DNA of 64,000 nt from NCBI RefSeq assembly GCF_000503895.1, contig NC_022997.1, forward strand, positions 3,475,821-3,539,820, given 5' to 3'. Positions within the stretch are counted from its first letter, which is position 1; the number at the start of each line of letters is the position of its first letter. Below are positions 28,046 to 37,013 of the stretch, piece by piece. A program made the translations under genes and the position numbers. The notes beneath the pieces are model-generated. The model ran no database searches, was not told the DNA's origin, and saw only the letters and a list, made by a program, of their open reading frames with translations. The stretch comes from Hyphomicrobium nitrativorans NL23. Its GTDB lineage: Bacteria; Pseudomonadota; Alphaproteobacteria; Rhizobiales; Hyphomicrobiaceae.

Positions 28046-29787
28046 CGTACGCTCCATCCGGCAGCACGCGCCTGCGCATTCCAGAGCCGCGCATAGAGCC
28101 CTCCGTCCTCAAGCAAGCGCTCGTGCCGGCCGCTTTCGACGATCCGGCCCCGATCGAGGACGACGATGCAGTCCGCACCGGCAATCGTGCGCAGGCGGTG
28201 CGCCACGACGATCAGCGTGCGTCCGCGCGCAAGCACCGCGAAAGCCCGCTGAAGCGCGAGCTCCGTTATGGGATCGATGGCCGACGTCGCCTCGTCGAGC
28301 ACGATGATCGGGGCGTTCTTCAGGAGGGCGCGTGCGATAGCGACGCGCTGGCGCTCGCCGCCCGACAGCGTGCGCCCGCCGTCGCCGACGATGGTGTCGA
28401 GGCCGTCCGCCAGCGCCGCGACGAGTTCGTCAAGGCGGGCGGCCGCCACGACCTCTCGGAGGCGGGCGTCGCTCGCCGAGGGATCGCCAAGCAGAATGTT
28501 TGCGCGGAGCGTGTCGCGGAACAGGTGCACATCCTGGCCGACAAACGCAATCGCGGCCTGCAACGCCGACGGATCCAGGTCGCGGATGTCGCAGCCGTCG
28601 AGCGTGATACGCCCGGATGTCACGTCGAAGAAGCGGAGGATCAACGCGGCAATCGTAGATTTTCCGGCGCCACTGGCGCCAACGATGGCCGTCGTCGTTC
28701 CCGGCGGAACGATGAAACTGATATCCGCAAGCGTTTGCACAGCGGTCTCGTCGGCACCGTAGCCGAACGACACACTCTCGAAGGCGAGCTCCAGGTGCTG
28801 CGTGCGGCCGAGGGCGTTCGCACCGCCCAATACCGGCTCTGCGAGGAAACGATCAAGCTCGCGTGCCGCGCGCTCCGCCGTACCGATCAGGGCGCCTTGC
28901 GCAAGGGCCGCGGAGAATGCGCCGATGCTCGCGAGCACGAGCAGAATGGTGGGAACAGCCGATTTCGGAACGGCTCCTTCTCCGTAGGCGAGAAGTGCCG
29001 CCAAAGCGATCAAGGCCAGCGGCACGCCCATGTCCAACACGCTGCGGCCAGCCGCGCTCACCGCAGAGAGCGGCGGCGTGCCCCCGATCATGGTGTCACG
29101 CATGTCCGCGGCGGCCGCACGGTAGGTCTCAAGCGCGGCCCCCGTGCGGCCGAAGGAACGAAAGACAGCGATACCTTCGGCATATTCGCCGATGCGCTGG
29201 TTTCCCTCAGCCACGTCGGCCACCCGTCGCCGTACCATGCGCCTGAGCAGGTGCCCCGCCCATGCGAGGGCCGGAATTGACAGCGCCGCCGCTCCGGCTG
29301 CGGCGAGGCCCACGGGCAGATTGAACGCGATAGCCGCGATGAGAAGCGCGACGCCGGAAACTATGCCGGCCAGCATCAGGCTGGCGGCAATTGTCGAGGC
29401 CTCGTAGATCCAGCGCGCGTCGTCGGTCAGCAGATTGGCGAGACGTGCCGGCGTCCAGCGGCTTAGAATGCCGAGCGGAACACGTCGCATGTGCTCCGCG
29501 ACGCGCTCGCGGACGCTCAACGTCACAGCACCGCCGCCACGGAACAGGTTGAGCCACGCAACGCGAACCAGAACGATCCGGAACAGGGTGGCCAAAACGA
29601 TGGCGGCGCCATAGGGCCATATGTCCGCCGGCGTCGCATCGGCGCGCGTAAGCACCACCAGGGCAAGGCCGGCGATAATCATCGGCGCTGCCGTCATCGC
29701 GCCTTCCAGGAAAACGGCCGCCGTTCCGGCGAGGTAGCGCCCGCGATACCCGACGAGATGAGAGCCGATGAACGCAAACAACCTCAT
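28042..29787 (-). CDS. ABC transporter, fused permease-ATPase (YbtQ/IrtB-like)
   Basis: About 581 residues from the ATG at 29787, whose A overlaps the stop of the upstream ABC gene (ATGA). Residues 1-300 are the six-helix exporter-type membrane domain. The ATPase domain shows Walker A GASGAGKST, the Q-loop in AFVGQDVHLF, signature LSGGERQRVAIARALL, Walker B IIVLDEATSAID and the H-loop in VVAHRL. Together with the upstream subunit it forms a heterodimer. In Yersinia (YbtPQ) and mycobacteria (IrtAB) such exporter-fold pairs import ferric siderophores. Confidence 0.9.
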   Translation of the reverse strand: MRLFAFIGSHLVGYRGRYLAGTAAVFLEGAMTAAPMIIAGLALVVLTRADATPADIWPYGAAIVLATLFRIVLVRVAWLNLFRGGGAVTLSVRERVAEHMRRVPLGILSRWTPARLANLLTDDARWIYEASTIAASLMLAGIVSGVALLIAAIAFNLPVGLAAAGAAALSIPALAWAGHLLRRMVRRRVADVAEGNQRIGEYAEGIAVFRSFGRTGAALETYRAAAADMRDTMIGGTPPLSAVSAAGRSVLDMGVPLALIALAALLAYGEGAVPKSAVPTILLVLASIGAFSAALAQGALIGTAERAARELDRFLAEPVLGGANALGRTQHLELAFESVSFGYGADETAVQTLADISFIVPPGTTTAIVGASGAGKSTIAALILRFFDVTSGRITLDGCDIRDLDPSALQAAIAFVGQDVHLFRDTLRANILLGDPSASDARLREVVAAARLDELVAALADGLDTIVGDGGRTLSGGERQRVAIARALLKNAPIIVLDEATSAIDPITELALQRAFAVLARGRTLIVVAHRLRTIAGADCIVVLDRGRIVESGRHERLLEDGGLYARLWNAQARAAGWSVR

Positions 29788-31595
29788 TGCGCAGCCTCCC
29801 TCGGCCCATGGGCCAGATGCCGCGTCTTCTCCTGCGCGCGCCACATGCGTGCGTAAAGGCCACCTAAGCCGAGCAGCGCCTCGTGGGAACCACGCTCGGC
29901 GATACGTCCACGGTCGAGCACGACGATCTCGTCTACGTGGGTGATCGTGTACAGGCGATGGGCGATGACAATCAGGGTCTTGCCGCGTGCCGCCTCCGCG
30001 ACGGCCTCCTGAACCAGCGCCTCGTTCTCCGCGTCGGCGAAGGATGTCGCCTCGTCAAGGATCAGGATCGGCGCGTTCTTGAGGATGGCCCGCGCGATCG
30101 ATATCCGCTGACGCTCGCCGCCCGAGAGGCCGTACCCGCGTTCGCCGACGTGTGTCCGAAAACCTTGCGGCAGGCGGTCGATAAAGACGTCGGCGCGCGC
30201 AGCCTTCGCGGCCGCTCTGACCTCTTCGTCGGTCGCATCGATGCGCCCGAGCCTGATGTTTTCCGCGATGGTGCCGCCGAACAGGAAAACATCCTGGAAG
30301 ACGATGCCGATGTGCGCATGCAGGCGGTCCGATGCGCAATCCTGGACACGCGTTCCGCCGATTGAGACCGTGCCCGAAGCGGCATCATGAAACCGCGCGA
30401 CGAGCTTGGCGATCGTGGACTTGCCGGAGCCGCTCGGCCCGACCAGTGCCACGCTCTTTCCAGGCGCGACGCTGAACGACACGTCGTCGATGACACACCG
30501 TGTTCCGTAGGAGAAGCTCACCCTGTCGAAGGTGACCGAGCTATCCGAAATGGCCTTTCCCGGAGACGGCTCGGCCAACAGCTCGGCGCGGCGCAAGGCC
30601 TCGATCCGCTCAAGGATCTGCGCCTGCCGGCCGACGCGATGGGCGATGCCCTGGATGGCGGCAAAGAGGTCGTTCATGCCCGCCGCCACGAACAGGAACG
30701 CCGCGAGCGTCGAAAACGGGATCAAGCCACCCGCCACCATCAGGAGGCCGGCGGGACCGACGAAAAGCAGGTGACTAGACAGAATAACCTGCGCCGTTGT
30801 GCCGGGCACGACGGCGGCGCGGATCCACTCGTCGGATAATCGCACCTCGTCGCGGAATACGGACTTGGCTCGCCTCACGGCTTGTCCGTCCTGGTTGAAG
30901 GCGCGCACCGTCGTGAGCCCGTCGGCCATTTCGGTCGCGGCCTCGTTGAGCCGGGCCATCAGCGCGAAGTGGCGACGCGTCGCAGTTTCACTCTGCGCCA
31001 TCAGGCGCCCCATGAGCGCAATGCCAAGGACGGTCGGCAGCAGTGCCAGTATCCCCAGCCTCCAGTCGATGAGCAGCATGATGGCGAAAGCGACCACCGG
31101 CGTCACCACGGCCGCGCTGGTCTCGGGCACGAGATGGGCTATCCCGTCCTCAAGCGAGTCGATGTCGGTCAGCAGCGTGCTGCGGATCTGTCCTTTTGAC
31201 CGGCCATCGAAGAAGCCGAGCGGCACGCGCGCGAGCCGCTCGGCAATCGCGATCCTGAGATCGTAGAGACACGAGAACGCGACGATGTGCGACGACGCAG
31301 TCGAGACACCGAACAGCGCGTGGCGCAAGACGACGGCAGCAGCCGCGGCGAGGCCCGCGGCTAGAATGTTGCGCCAATCCGGCACTGGCCCAAGAAGCTC
31401 GACCACTGCGTACGCGACCGCCAGATGTGGAGCGAGCGCGAGGGCAGCGGACGCAACCCCTGTTGCGATGGAGAGCGCCAGCAGGCCCGGATAGGTCCGC
31501 ATCAGACGCAGCAGCGCCGCGAACACAGCGCCGACCGAGCCCTCCGAAGCGGCCACGCCGGCGACCCTTTCCGTATTCCGTTCCAAACTTGTCAC
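29784..31595 (-). CDS. ABC transporter, fused permease-ATPase (YbtP/IrtA-like)
   Basis: 603 residues. The exporter-type membrane domain spans residues 30-320 and includes PLGFFDGRSKGQIRSTLLTD, a coupling-helix region. The ATPase domain has Walker A GPSGSGKST, Q-loop GIVFQDVFLF, signature LSGGERQRISIARAIL, Walker B ILILDEATSFAD and H-loop VIAHRL. The catalytic Glu is present in both subunits. It is partner of the gene at 28042-29787 and lies 16 bases after the TonB receptor. Confidence 0.9.
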   Translation of the reverse strand: MTSLERNTERVAGVAASEGSVGAVFAALLRLMRTYPGLLALSIATGVASAALALAPHLAVAYAVVELLGPVPDWRNILAAGLAAAAAVVLRHALFGVSTASSHIVAFSCLYDLRIAIAERLARVPLGFFDGRSKGQIRSTLLTDIDSLEDGIAHLVPETSAAVVTPVVAFAIMLLIDWRLGILALLPTVLGIALMGRLMAQSETATRRHFALMARLNEAATEMADGLTTVRAFNQDGQAVRRAKSVFRDEVRLSDEWIRAAVVPGTTAQVILSSHLLFVGPAGLLMVAGGLIPFSTLAAFLFVAAGMNDLFAAIQGIAHRVGRQAQILERIEALRRAELLAEPSPGKAISDSSVTFDRVSFSYGTRCVIDDVSFSVAPGKSVALVGPSGSGKSTIAKLVARFHDAASGTVSIGGTRVQDCASDRLHAHIGIVFQDVFLFGGTIAENIRLGRIDATDEEVRAAAKAARADVFIDRLPQGFRTHVGERGYGLSGGERQRISIARAILKNAPILILDEATSFADAENEALVQEAVAEAARGKTLIVIAHRLYTITHVDEIVVLDRGRIAERGSHEALLGLGGLYARMWRAQEKTRHLAHGPREAAQ

Positions 31596-31611
31596 CGTGC
31601 AGCGCTGGCGT

Positions 31612-33768
31612 TCAGAACTTGACGCCGACCGTCACACCGATCAGGCGGGACGGTCCTGCCGCTGCGACCTCAGTCGAAAGGCCGGCCATTCCACCAAAGT
31701 CTCGATAGCCAAACGTGCGGTAGTCTTGGTCGAACAGGTTCTTGGCGAACAGCGCAGCGGAGAACCGTTCGTTCTCGATGCCGAGGCGCGCGTTGACGAG
31801 GCCGTAGCCCTCCTGCTTTAGGATGTTTTCCGGATCGAAGTAGTGCGTGCCGGTGTAGACGTAGTCGATGTGCGCCACGCCGTAGAGCCCGAATGCGCCG
31901 ACCGGCCAGCGGTACTGCCCCGACAGCCCCGCCATCATTTCCGGCGTATTGATCAGCTTATGTCCGTCGAAGCTCGCGCCCGAAGCGGAGAGGTAGTCGT
32001 CGTATTCGCCGTGCGTCACGCCGACGAAGCCCGAGAATTCGAGTCCAGAAACGGGCCGCCAGCTCGCCTCGATCTCGAAGCCCCTGCTCTGGGCCGCGCC
32101 GGCGTTGGTCGTTTCGATGATGCCCGGAGCAATCATCTGCTTGATCTGCATGTCGGTCCAATCGATGTAGAACGCGGCGGCATTGAAGGTAAGCGACCGC
32201 TGCATCCACTCACTTTTGAATCCGACCTCGTAGCTCCACAGGTACTCCGTGTCGTACGCCGCGTCCGTCGATCCGATACGGTCGAAGCCGCCTGAGCGCG
32301 CGCCCCGCGTCGCGGACGCGTAGACCAGCCGGTCAGGGTCGAAGCGATAGGCGACGGCGAACTTAGGCGTGACGAGCGTGAAGGACTCGTCGCCCGCAAA
32401 GCCGTAGCTCGATTCCCAGTCGTGTTGCTCCTCCGAGACGCGCACGCCCGCCGTCAGTTCGAGCCCGCGCGTCACGTTGAGCGTGCCTTCTCCGTACGCC
32501 GCGATCTCGCGGCGCTCGTAGTCGGACTCGAGCAGGCTCGCGCCTCCGAACGCCGGAACATCGAACTGGTAATCGAAATCGTGCCGCTCGGTGAGATAGA
32601 GCGCGCCTGCGAGCCAGCGGAATGCCGACCCCTCGCCACCGGCAAGGCGCAACTCCTGGCTGAATTGCCGGCCGGCCTCGTCGGTGATGGCGCGACCGCC
32701 GCCCATGGCGGCAAGATTCCAGTTGTAGCCGAGATCCTGGTTGGACTTCACGTCGTAGTCCCGCGCAGCGGTAATCGACGTGAGCACGATGCCACCGAAG
32801 TCATAGCTGACATTCGCGCTTACCGACCGCGTGTCGCGCACGTCCTCGTTTGGCGGGATGAGGTCGGCAACGCGGCGCTTGTAGTCGTCGAACGGCATGT
32901 AGGCATAGCCGCCCGCGTCGACGTGCTCGATGGAACCTCTGATGGTGGCCGTAAAAGCCCGGGTCGGGGAGAAGCGCAGGCTGCCCGAGCCGACGTAGCT
33001 CTCAAGATCGTCGATGCTGCCGTTGAAGTTCGCGTAGTCGGTGAAACCGTCGCGCGTCACGTATTCGAAGAAGGCGCGCCCCGTTACGGTATCGCCAATG
33101 AGCGGCCCGCTGAGGACGGCCGATCCGCCGCGCTGGCCGTTGTTGCCGATCGTTCCGGTGATTTCACCTTCCGGCTCCAACGTCGGCGCGCGCGAGGTGA
33201 TGTTTATCACGCCGCCGAGCGCGTTATGTCCGAAGAGCGTGCCTTGCGGTCCCCGCAGCAGTTCGACGCTCTGTGCGTCGCCCAGGCTGCGGTTGAACTC
33301 CGCGTTGCTGATCTGGACGCCATCGACGTAGATGCCGATCGGGCTGTTGAAGTAGTTGTCGGCGATCGTGTTGCCGACGCCGCGGACGGTGTTGATCGTG
33401 AAGCGCGGTGCGCCAATGCTTGAGAATCGGATGTTCGGAGCGAGACGCGTCGCTTCCTCAAGGGAGGAGACGCCGCTGTCGTCGATCTTGCGGCGCGAGA
33501 CGACGGTTGCCGCGGCGGGTGCGGACTGGGCCTTGTTCACCGCGGCCAGCCCCGTGTTGTCGTCCACGATCGCCGCCGGTTGTGCGCCGACGTCGAGATC
33601 CAGAGCGCCGCTCGCTGCCGCTTGCTCCGGTGCCTGCACCTGAATCGACGGCAGGTCGACGCCGTTGTCGGCGCTCTGCTGCGCCGTTGCCGTCAGCGAC
33701 AGCGCTCCGCTCCCGCCGATGAAAAGCGCCGATACGAGCGCGACGCGCGCTGGCTTACGTTCGAACAT
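31612..33768 (-). CDS. TonB-dependent siderophore receptor (cassette 2)
   Basis: 718 residues; ATG preceded by GGGGGAC. Signal peptide LVSALFIGGSGALSLTATAQ. Plug domain shows SVELLRGPQGTLFGHNALGG and INITSRAPTLEPEGEITGTI. The barrel ends GPSRLIGVTVGVKF with terminal Phe. Outer-membrane import of a ferric siderophore. First gene of the operon with two ABC subunits and an MFS permease, the FyuA-YbtPQX content. Confidence 0.93.
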   Translation of the reverse strand: MFERKPARVALVSALFIGGSGALSLTATAQQSADNGVDLPSIQVQAPEQAAASGALDLDVGAQPAAIVDDNTGLAAVNKAQSAPAAATVVSRRKIDDSGVSSLEEATRLAPNIRFSSIGAPRFTINTVRGVGNTIADNYFNSPIGIYVDGVQISNAEFNRSLGDAQSVELLRGPQGTLFGHNALGGVINITSRAPTLEPEGEITGTIGNNGQRGGSAVLSGPLIGDTVTGRAFFEYVTRDGFTDYANFNGSIDDLESYVGSGSLRFSPTRAFTATIRGSIEHVDAGGYAYMPFDDYKRRVADLIPPNEDVRDTRSVSANVSYDFGGIVLTSITAARDYDVKSNQDLGYNWNLAAMGGGRAITDEAGRQFSQELRLAGGEGSAFRWLAGALYLTERHDFDYQFDVPAFGGASLLESDYERREIAAYGEGTLNVTRGLELTAGVRVSEEQHDWESSYGFAGDESFTLVTPKFAVAYRFDPDRLVYASATRGARSGGFDRIGSTDAAYDTEYLWSYEVGFKSEWMQRSLTFNAAAFYIDWTDMQIKQMIAPGIIETTNAGAAQSRGFEIEASWRPVSGLEFSGFVGVTHGEYDDYLSASGASFDGHKLINTPEMMAGLSGQYRWPVGAFGLYGVAHIDYVYTGTHYFDPENILKQEGYGLVNARLGIENERFSAALFAKNLFDQDYRTFGYRDFGGMAGLSTEVAAAGPSRLIGVTVGVKF

Positions 33769-33918
33769 TGACGTCCCCCAAAACCGGATAATCTCAGGAG
33801 GAACCTACGTTTTCGAATAGCGACGAGACCATCGCGGAGGTGTTAGAGATCGGCCAAAGTTTGTTCGACTGGCGCCGATTTGGACGCATGCGCGCGGCGA
33901 AAAGGCGCGTGAGGGAGC

Positions 33919-34842
33919 CTACCGGCAGCGCGAGATCTCGCCGGGCGTCATCCCGAAGCGACGGCGAAAGAGCGTCGAGAAATGCGCTCGGCTGTAGCCA
34001 GCACTATAGGCAGCCTGCGAAACGGTCATATGTCCCTCACGTAGCGCGACGAAGGCGTGGTCCAGGCGGCGCTCCTGCACGAACTCGAAGATCGACTGCG
34101 TGAACAGGCGTCGGAAGCCAGCGGTCATGGCACTCGTGCTCATGCCGATGCGCCGTGCCAGTTCCTCAAGCGACGGCGGCGACTGAAGCTCGCTGATCAA
34201 GATATTGCGGGCTTCCATGAGGCGACGCCCCGTAGCGCCGCGTGGGCAACTCACGCATTGCTGCGCGCCGCTGTCGTTGCCCTGGAACTGATCAACCATG
34301 GCCACCAGCAGTTCAAGCGACTTTGCCTCCAAATAGAGCCCGCGCAACGAACCTTCATGCCGGCATTCCACGATTTGACGCGCAATCGCATGAACGTCCG
34401 TGCCGACCGGCGACTTGTAGAAGTTCGGGATGGCGCCCTTTCGCTGGCGGGACATCGTGGCGGCATCGCAGAACGCATCCAGCTCGCTGCACGTGCCGCG
34501 CATAACCTCCGGAACATTGACGAAGATCGTATGCAGATCCTGCGCTTCCGGCACGATGTGGCGCATGGGAACCGAGGACGTATCAAGCCACGCAAAGCTG
34601 TCTAGGCTCGCCAGATAGTCACAGGTGGTGCCATCGGTATCGACGACAACAGCTCCCTGAAGGACGACGCCGAACCACATGCCGCCGCCTTCCTCGTGCG
34701 TCCATTCGCACGGGGCGTCGAACTGTGTGCGGCCGCTGAGCATAACGAGGCCGCTATCGCACTGGGCGAGTTCAAAATGACAAGACGCTTCAGCGGGCAG
34801 CTGGACTAACTCTCCGCGGCCCAAATGCTGCACTTCCGCCAT
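33919..34842 (-). CDS. AraC-family regulator of siderophore cassette 2 (YbtA-like)
   Basis: About 307 residues from the ATG at 34842. N-terminal ligand domain, then the double helix-turn-helix SPPSLEELARRIGMSTSAMT and MTVSQAAYSAGYSRAHFSTL, ending FRRRFGMTPGEISRCR. It precedes the receptor operon in the same direction, 150 bases away. In Yersinia, YbtA activates fyuA and the ybt operons in response to the ferric siderophore. A RirA-type iron box lies just upstream of this gene. Confidence 0.92.
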   Translation of the reverse strand: MAEVQHLGRGELVQLPAEASCHFELAQCDSGLVMLSGRTQFDAPCEWTHEEGGGMWFGVVLQGAVVVDTDGTTCDYLASLDSFAWLDTSSVPMRHIVPEAQDLHTIFVNVPEVMRGTCSELDAFCDAATMSRQRKGAIPNFYKSPVGTDVHAIARQIVECRHEGSLRGLYLEAKSLELLVAMVDQFQGNDSGAQQCVSCPRGATGRRLMEARNILISELQSPPSLEELARRIGMSTSAMTAGFRRLFTQSIFEFVQERRLDHAFVALREGHMTVSQAAYSAGYSRAHFSTLFRRRFGMTPGEISRCR

Positions 34843-35346
34843 GCAAAAACCGATCAATACCTCATAGAAACTGCAGGCTAGTTATAACCTTGACTAAAAA
34901 AGTCAAGAAATAAGGTGTCGCGCGCCTCCTGGTTCAAGGATTGGGCACTCTCAATCGCCAAGCGTTCCGTGCCAGGCAAGGGGAGATCGCCTCACGCCCG
35001 CGCGCTCTCAATCATCCATCTGGTGGTGGCTGCACCTGCGCGGGTTATGTGCACGCCTCTGGCCCCGCTCGGCTCTCGCCAACCGCACACCGGAAGAGTT
35101 CCGCGAGCACCATCCGGCTCTTGCCGTGACGAACGATCAGGTCCAGAAATTTAGCCCAGGACTCACCCTCTGACTGGATGAGAGAAGGGGCTCAGATCAG
35201 GCACACAACACAGAGAACGGCACAACCCCCATGTGTGGGACCACGTCCGACCCACAGTTTCCCTCAACTTTTTTCGAGGGACTGTAAGATTGTGGTAGCT
35301 ATTGGATTTTTGGGGGAGGACGGACTTTCGCTAAGTCCTTGATAAA
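34843..35346. other. Intergenic region between AraC gene and island
   Basis: Holds the iron box at 34891-34905. The remainder has no supported gene; short frames are without ribosome binding sites. A run TTTTTCGAGGGACTGTAAGATTG near 35270 is AT-rich. Confidence 0.5.
34891..34905. promoter_or_regulatory. RirA-type iron-responsive operator (TGA-N9-TCA)
   Basis: TGACTAAAAAAGTCA matches the rhizobial IRO consensus TGA-N9-TCA exactly and is extended to a dyad CTTGAC-N7-GTCAAG (34889-34907). It lies about 50 bases upstream of the AraC start. RirA is the iron-sulphur iron repressor of Rhizobiales. This fits repression of the uptake cassette when iron is sufficient. Confidence 0.6.
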
Positions 35347-35392
35347 TTGGTCGGAGCGAGAGGATTTGAACCTCCGACCCCCAGTCCCCCAG
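35347..35392 (-). repeat. attL: displaced 3' half of tRNA-Pro
   Basis: 46 bases identical to 58740-58786 except for one extra C in the right copy (58777). It covers the CCA end, acceptor 3' strand, T-arm, variable region and anticodon loop of tRNA-Pro. It is the left boundary of the genomic island. Confidence 0.9.
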
Positions 35393-35493
35393 TAATATCA
35401 ATTACTTATGTCGTCTTTTCTGAGATGAAATATCAACCCCTTGCGTGCTCTTAGCTGAGTCAACATCTGAGCCTGGACAGGTCGAAAGTCTGC

Positions 35494-35520
35494 TCTCGCA
35501 TACCGAGCGCATACCAAATC
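35494..35520. promoter_or_regulatory. Left candidate arm-type integrase site
   Basis: CGCATACC occurs twice, 11 bases apart, inside a 27-base stretch that matches 58648-58674 with four differences in the same orientation. The two copies would flank the core site in the circular form. Confidence 0.5.
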
Positions 35521-35596
35521 TGACCCTTCGATCTTCAGGTGATGGACAGGCCAACGGGCTCGCAAGGGTGAACCGTTTCGTGGTCCCGGCGTAGGT

Positions 35597-35639
35597 CTGA
35601 ATCACATACCAGTGGTTCTACCACTCCATTAAGCCACTG
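35597..35639 (-). pseudogene. tRNA-His-like 5' half relic
   Basis: On the minus strand the sequence has GTGGCTTAATGGAGTGG, GGTAGAACC and CTGGTATGTGATTCAG. This resembles the acceptor 5' strand, D-arm and GUG anticodon arm of tRNA-His. The downstream part does not form a normal T-arm or acceptor 3' strand, so it is not a functional tRNA. Confidence 0.3.
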
Positions 35640-35702
35640 AAATATAATGTTATTCTAGTGCGGCCTAGGATGCTTCAACCTCCTTTCAGGGGAGTATTCC
35701 TT

Positions 35703-37013
35703 ATGGCCATCTCTGCCCACAACTCTACTCACAACAAATCCTCCAACATTACCAATAGGTTAATCCTCTCCAGAATCAAAGAAGCTACGACGACCGGAAG
35801 GGCCATTGCCATCTGGGACGGCGAGCTTAGGGGTTTCGGCGCTCGTATCTCGCCAACAGGGCGTGTCACTTGGATCGCAAGCAAGGCCATCGGCAGGGGC
35901 AAAGGAAGCACACAGCGCGTTGTCGTAGGCCACTATCCGGGAATGCCTCTTGATCAAGCTCGTATAGAGGCAGGACAGGTCATTGCGCGGTTGGCCAAGG
36001 GTGAGGATGTCATCTCGCAGGTGAAGCAGGCCAAGGTTGCAAAGATCGAAAGCCGTCAGTGCCCGACAGTCAAAGAAGCTGTTGCCGATTACCTTGATGG
36101 CCGGAAGCATAACCCCAAGCTAACACCCGGATCGCGATACGAGACCGAGGTGGCCGGGCTGTTCCATCGTCAATACGTCCCCGAGCTAGGTGCATCAACG
36201 CGCCTCAACGCAGTGATAAAGGCGGACATCAAGGCCATGCTCAAGAAGCGCAACGATGCCGGGCACTATGGTGCAGCCCGCTTTCTCATGGCGTCTCTGC
36301 GTCCATTCTTCGATTGGTGCATCCATGAGGACTACATCTCTACCAATCCATGCGCCGACCTCAAAGCACCGCCACCGCCAAGACGACTGCACAAGCTCAA
36401 TACCCAGGAGATCGTCACTCTATGGTCGGCATCATCGTGCGCGTCTGACACTTTCCCAATAATCGGCGCGTACTGGCGGCTGCTGCTCATGCTCTTGCAA
36501 CGTCGCTGTGAGGTCGGCGGCCTTCGCTGGCGGGAAGTTGATCTTGACCGGGCTGAGTGGATCATCCCCGGCTCACGAACAAAGAATAAGCGGGAGCATC
36601 TAGTCCCCCTCCCGAGGCAGGCTGTGGCCGAGCTACAGGCTCTAGGTCCAAAAAGCGGTGAATCTGATTTCATCTTTGGTCGGTTCGGCACCTCCCCACT
36701 CAGCGGGTTCTCCCAAGCGAAGGAGGAGATAGACGCGGTGATGCTTGCCAGGGCGACAGAGATTAATGCCGTCGTACGTCCGTGGCGCATCCATGATCTC
36801 AGGCGCACTGGGGCGAGCCTCATGTCTGGAATTAAGGTCCAAGGCCGGACGATGCCCCCACACATCATCGAAGCGGTGTTGAACCACACGCCGGGCACAC
36901 TCGAAGGCACCTATCAAGTCTGGTATTTGCACAAGTATGCTGACGATAAACGTGAAGCACTACAAGCATGGGCTGATCATTTGGATAGGGTGGTTGCCGC
37001 CTCGAATAGTTGA
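35703..37013 (+). CDS. P4-type tyrosine integrase
   Basis: 436 residues from the ATG at 35703, preceded by AGGGGAGT. The N-terminal DUF4102-type arm-binding domain covers about 35-125 (GELRGFGARISPTGRVTWIA). A SAM-like core-binding domain covers 125-225. The catalytic domain carries the Arg in LQRRCEVGGLRW (near 268), Lys in TKNKREHLVPL, HDLRRTG (364-370), His in LNHTPG and Tyr in GTYQVWY (near 404). It sits 310 bases from attL and directs recombination in the tRNA-Pro 3' half. Confidence 0.95.
   Translation: MAISAHNSTHNKSSNITNRLILSRIKEATTTGRAIAIWDGELRGFGARISPTGRVTWIASKAIGRGKGSTQRVVVGHYPGMPLDQARIEAGQVIARLAKGEDVISQVKQAKVAKIESRQCPTVKEAVADYLDGRKHNPKLTPGSRYETEVAGLFHRQYVPELGASTRLNAVIKADIKAMLKKRNDAGHYGAARFLMASLRPFFDWCIHEDYISTNPCADLKAPPPPRRLHKLNTQEIVTLWSASSCASDTFPIIGAYWRLLLMLLQRRCEVGGLRWREVDLDRAEWIIPGSRTKNKREHLVPLPRQAVAELQALGPKSGESDFIFGRFGTSPLSGFSQAKEEIDAVMLARATEINAVVRPWRIHDLRRTGASLMSGIKVQGRTMPPHIIEAVLNHTPGTLEGTYQVWYLHKYADDKREALQAWADHLDRVVAASNS

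Noticed and set aside
35402-35605. Minus-strand frame of 67 residues next to attL
   Set aside because: It overlaps the attachment arm sites and the tRNA-like relic and has no recognisable domain; it is not an excisionase-like sequence.
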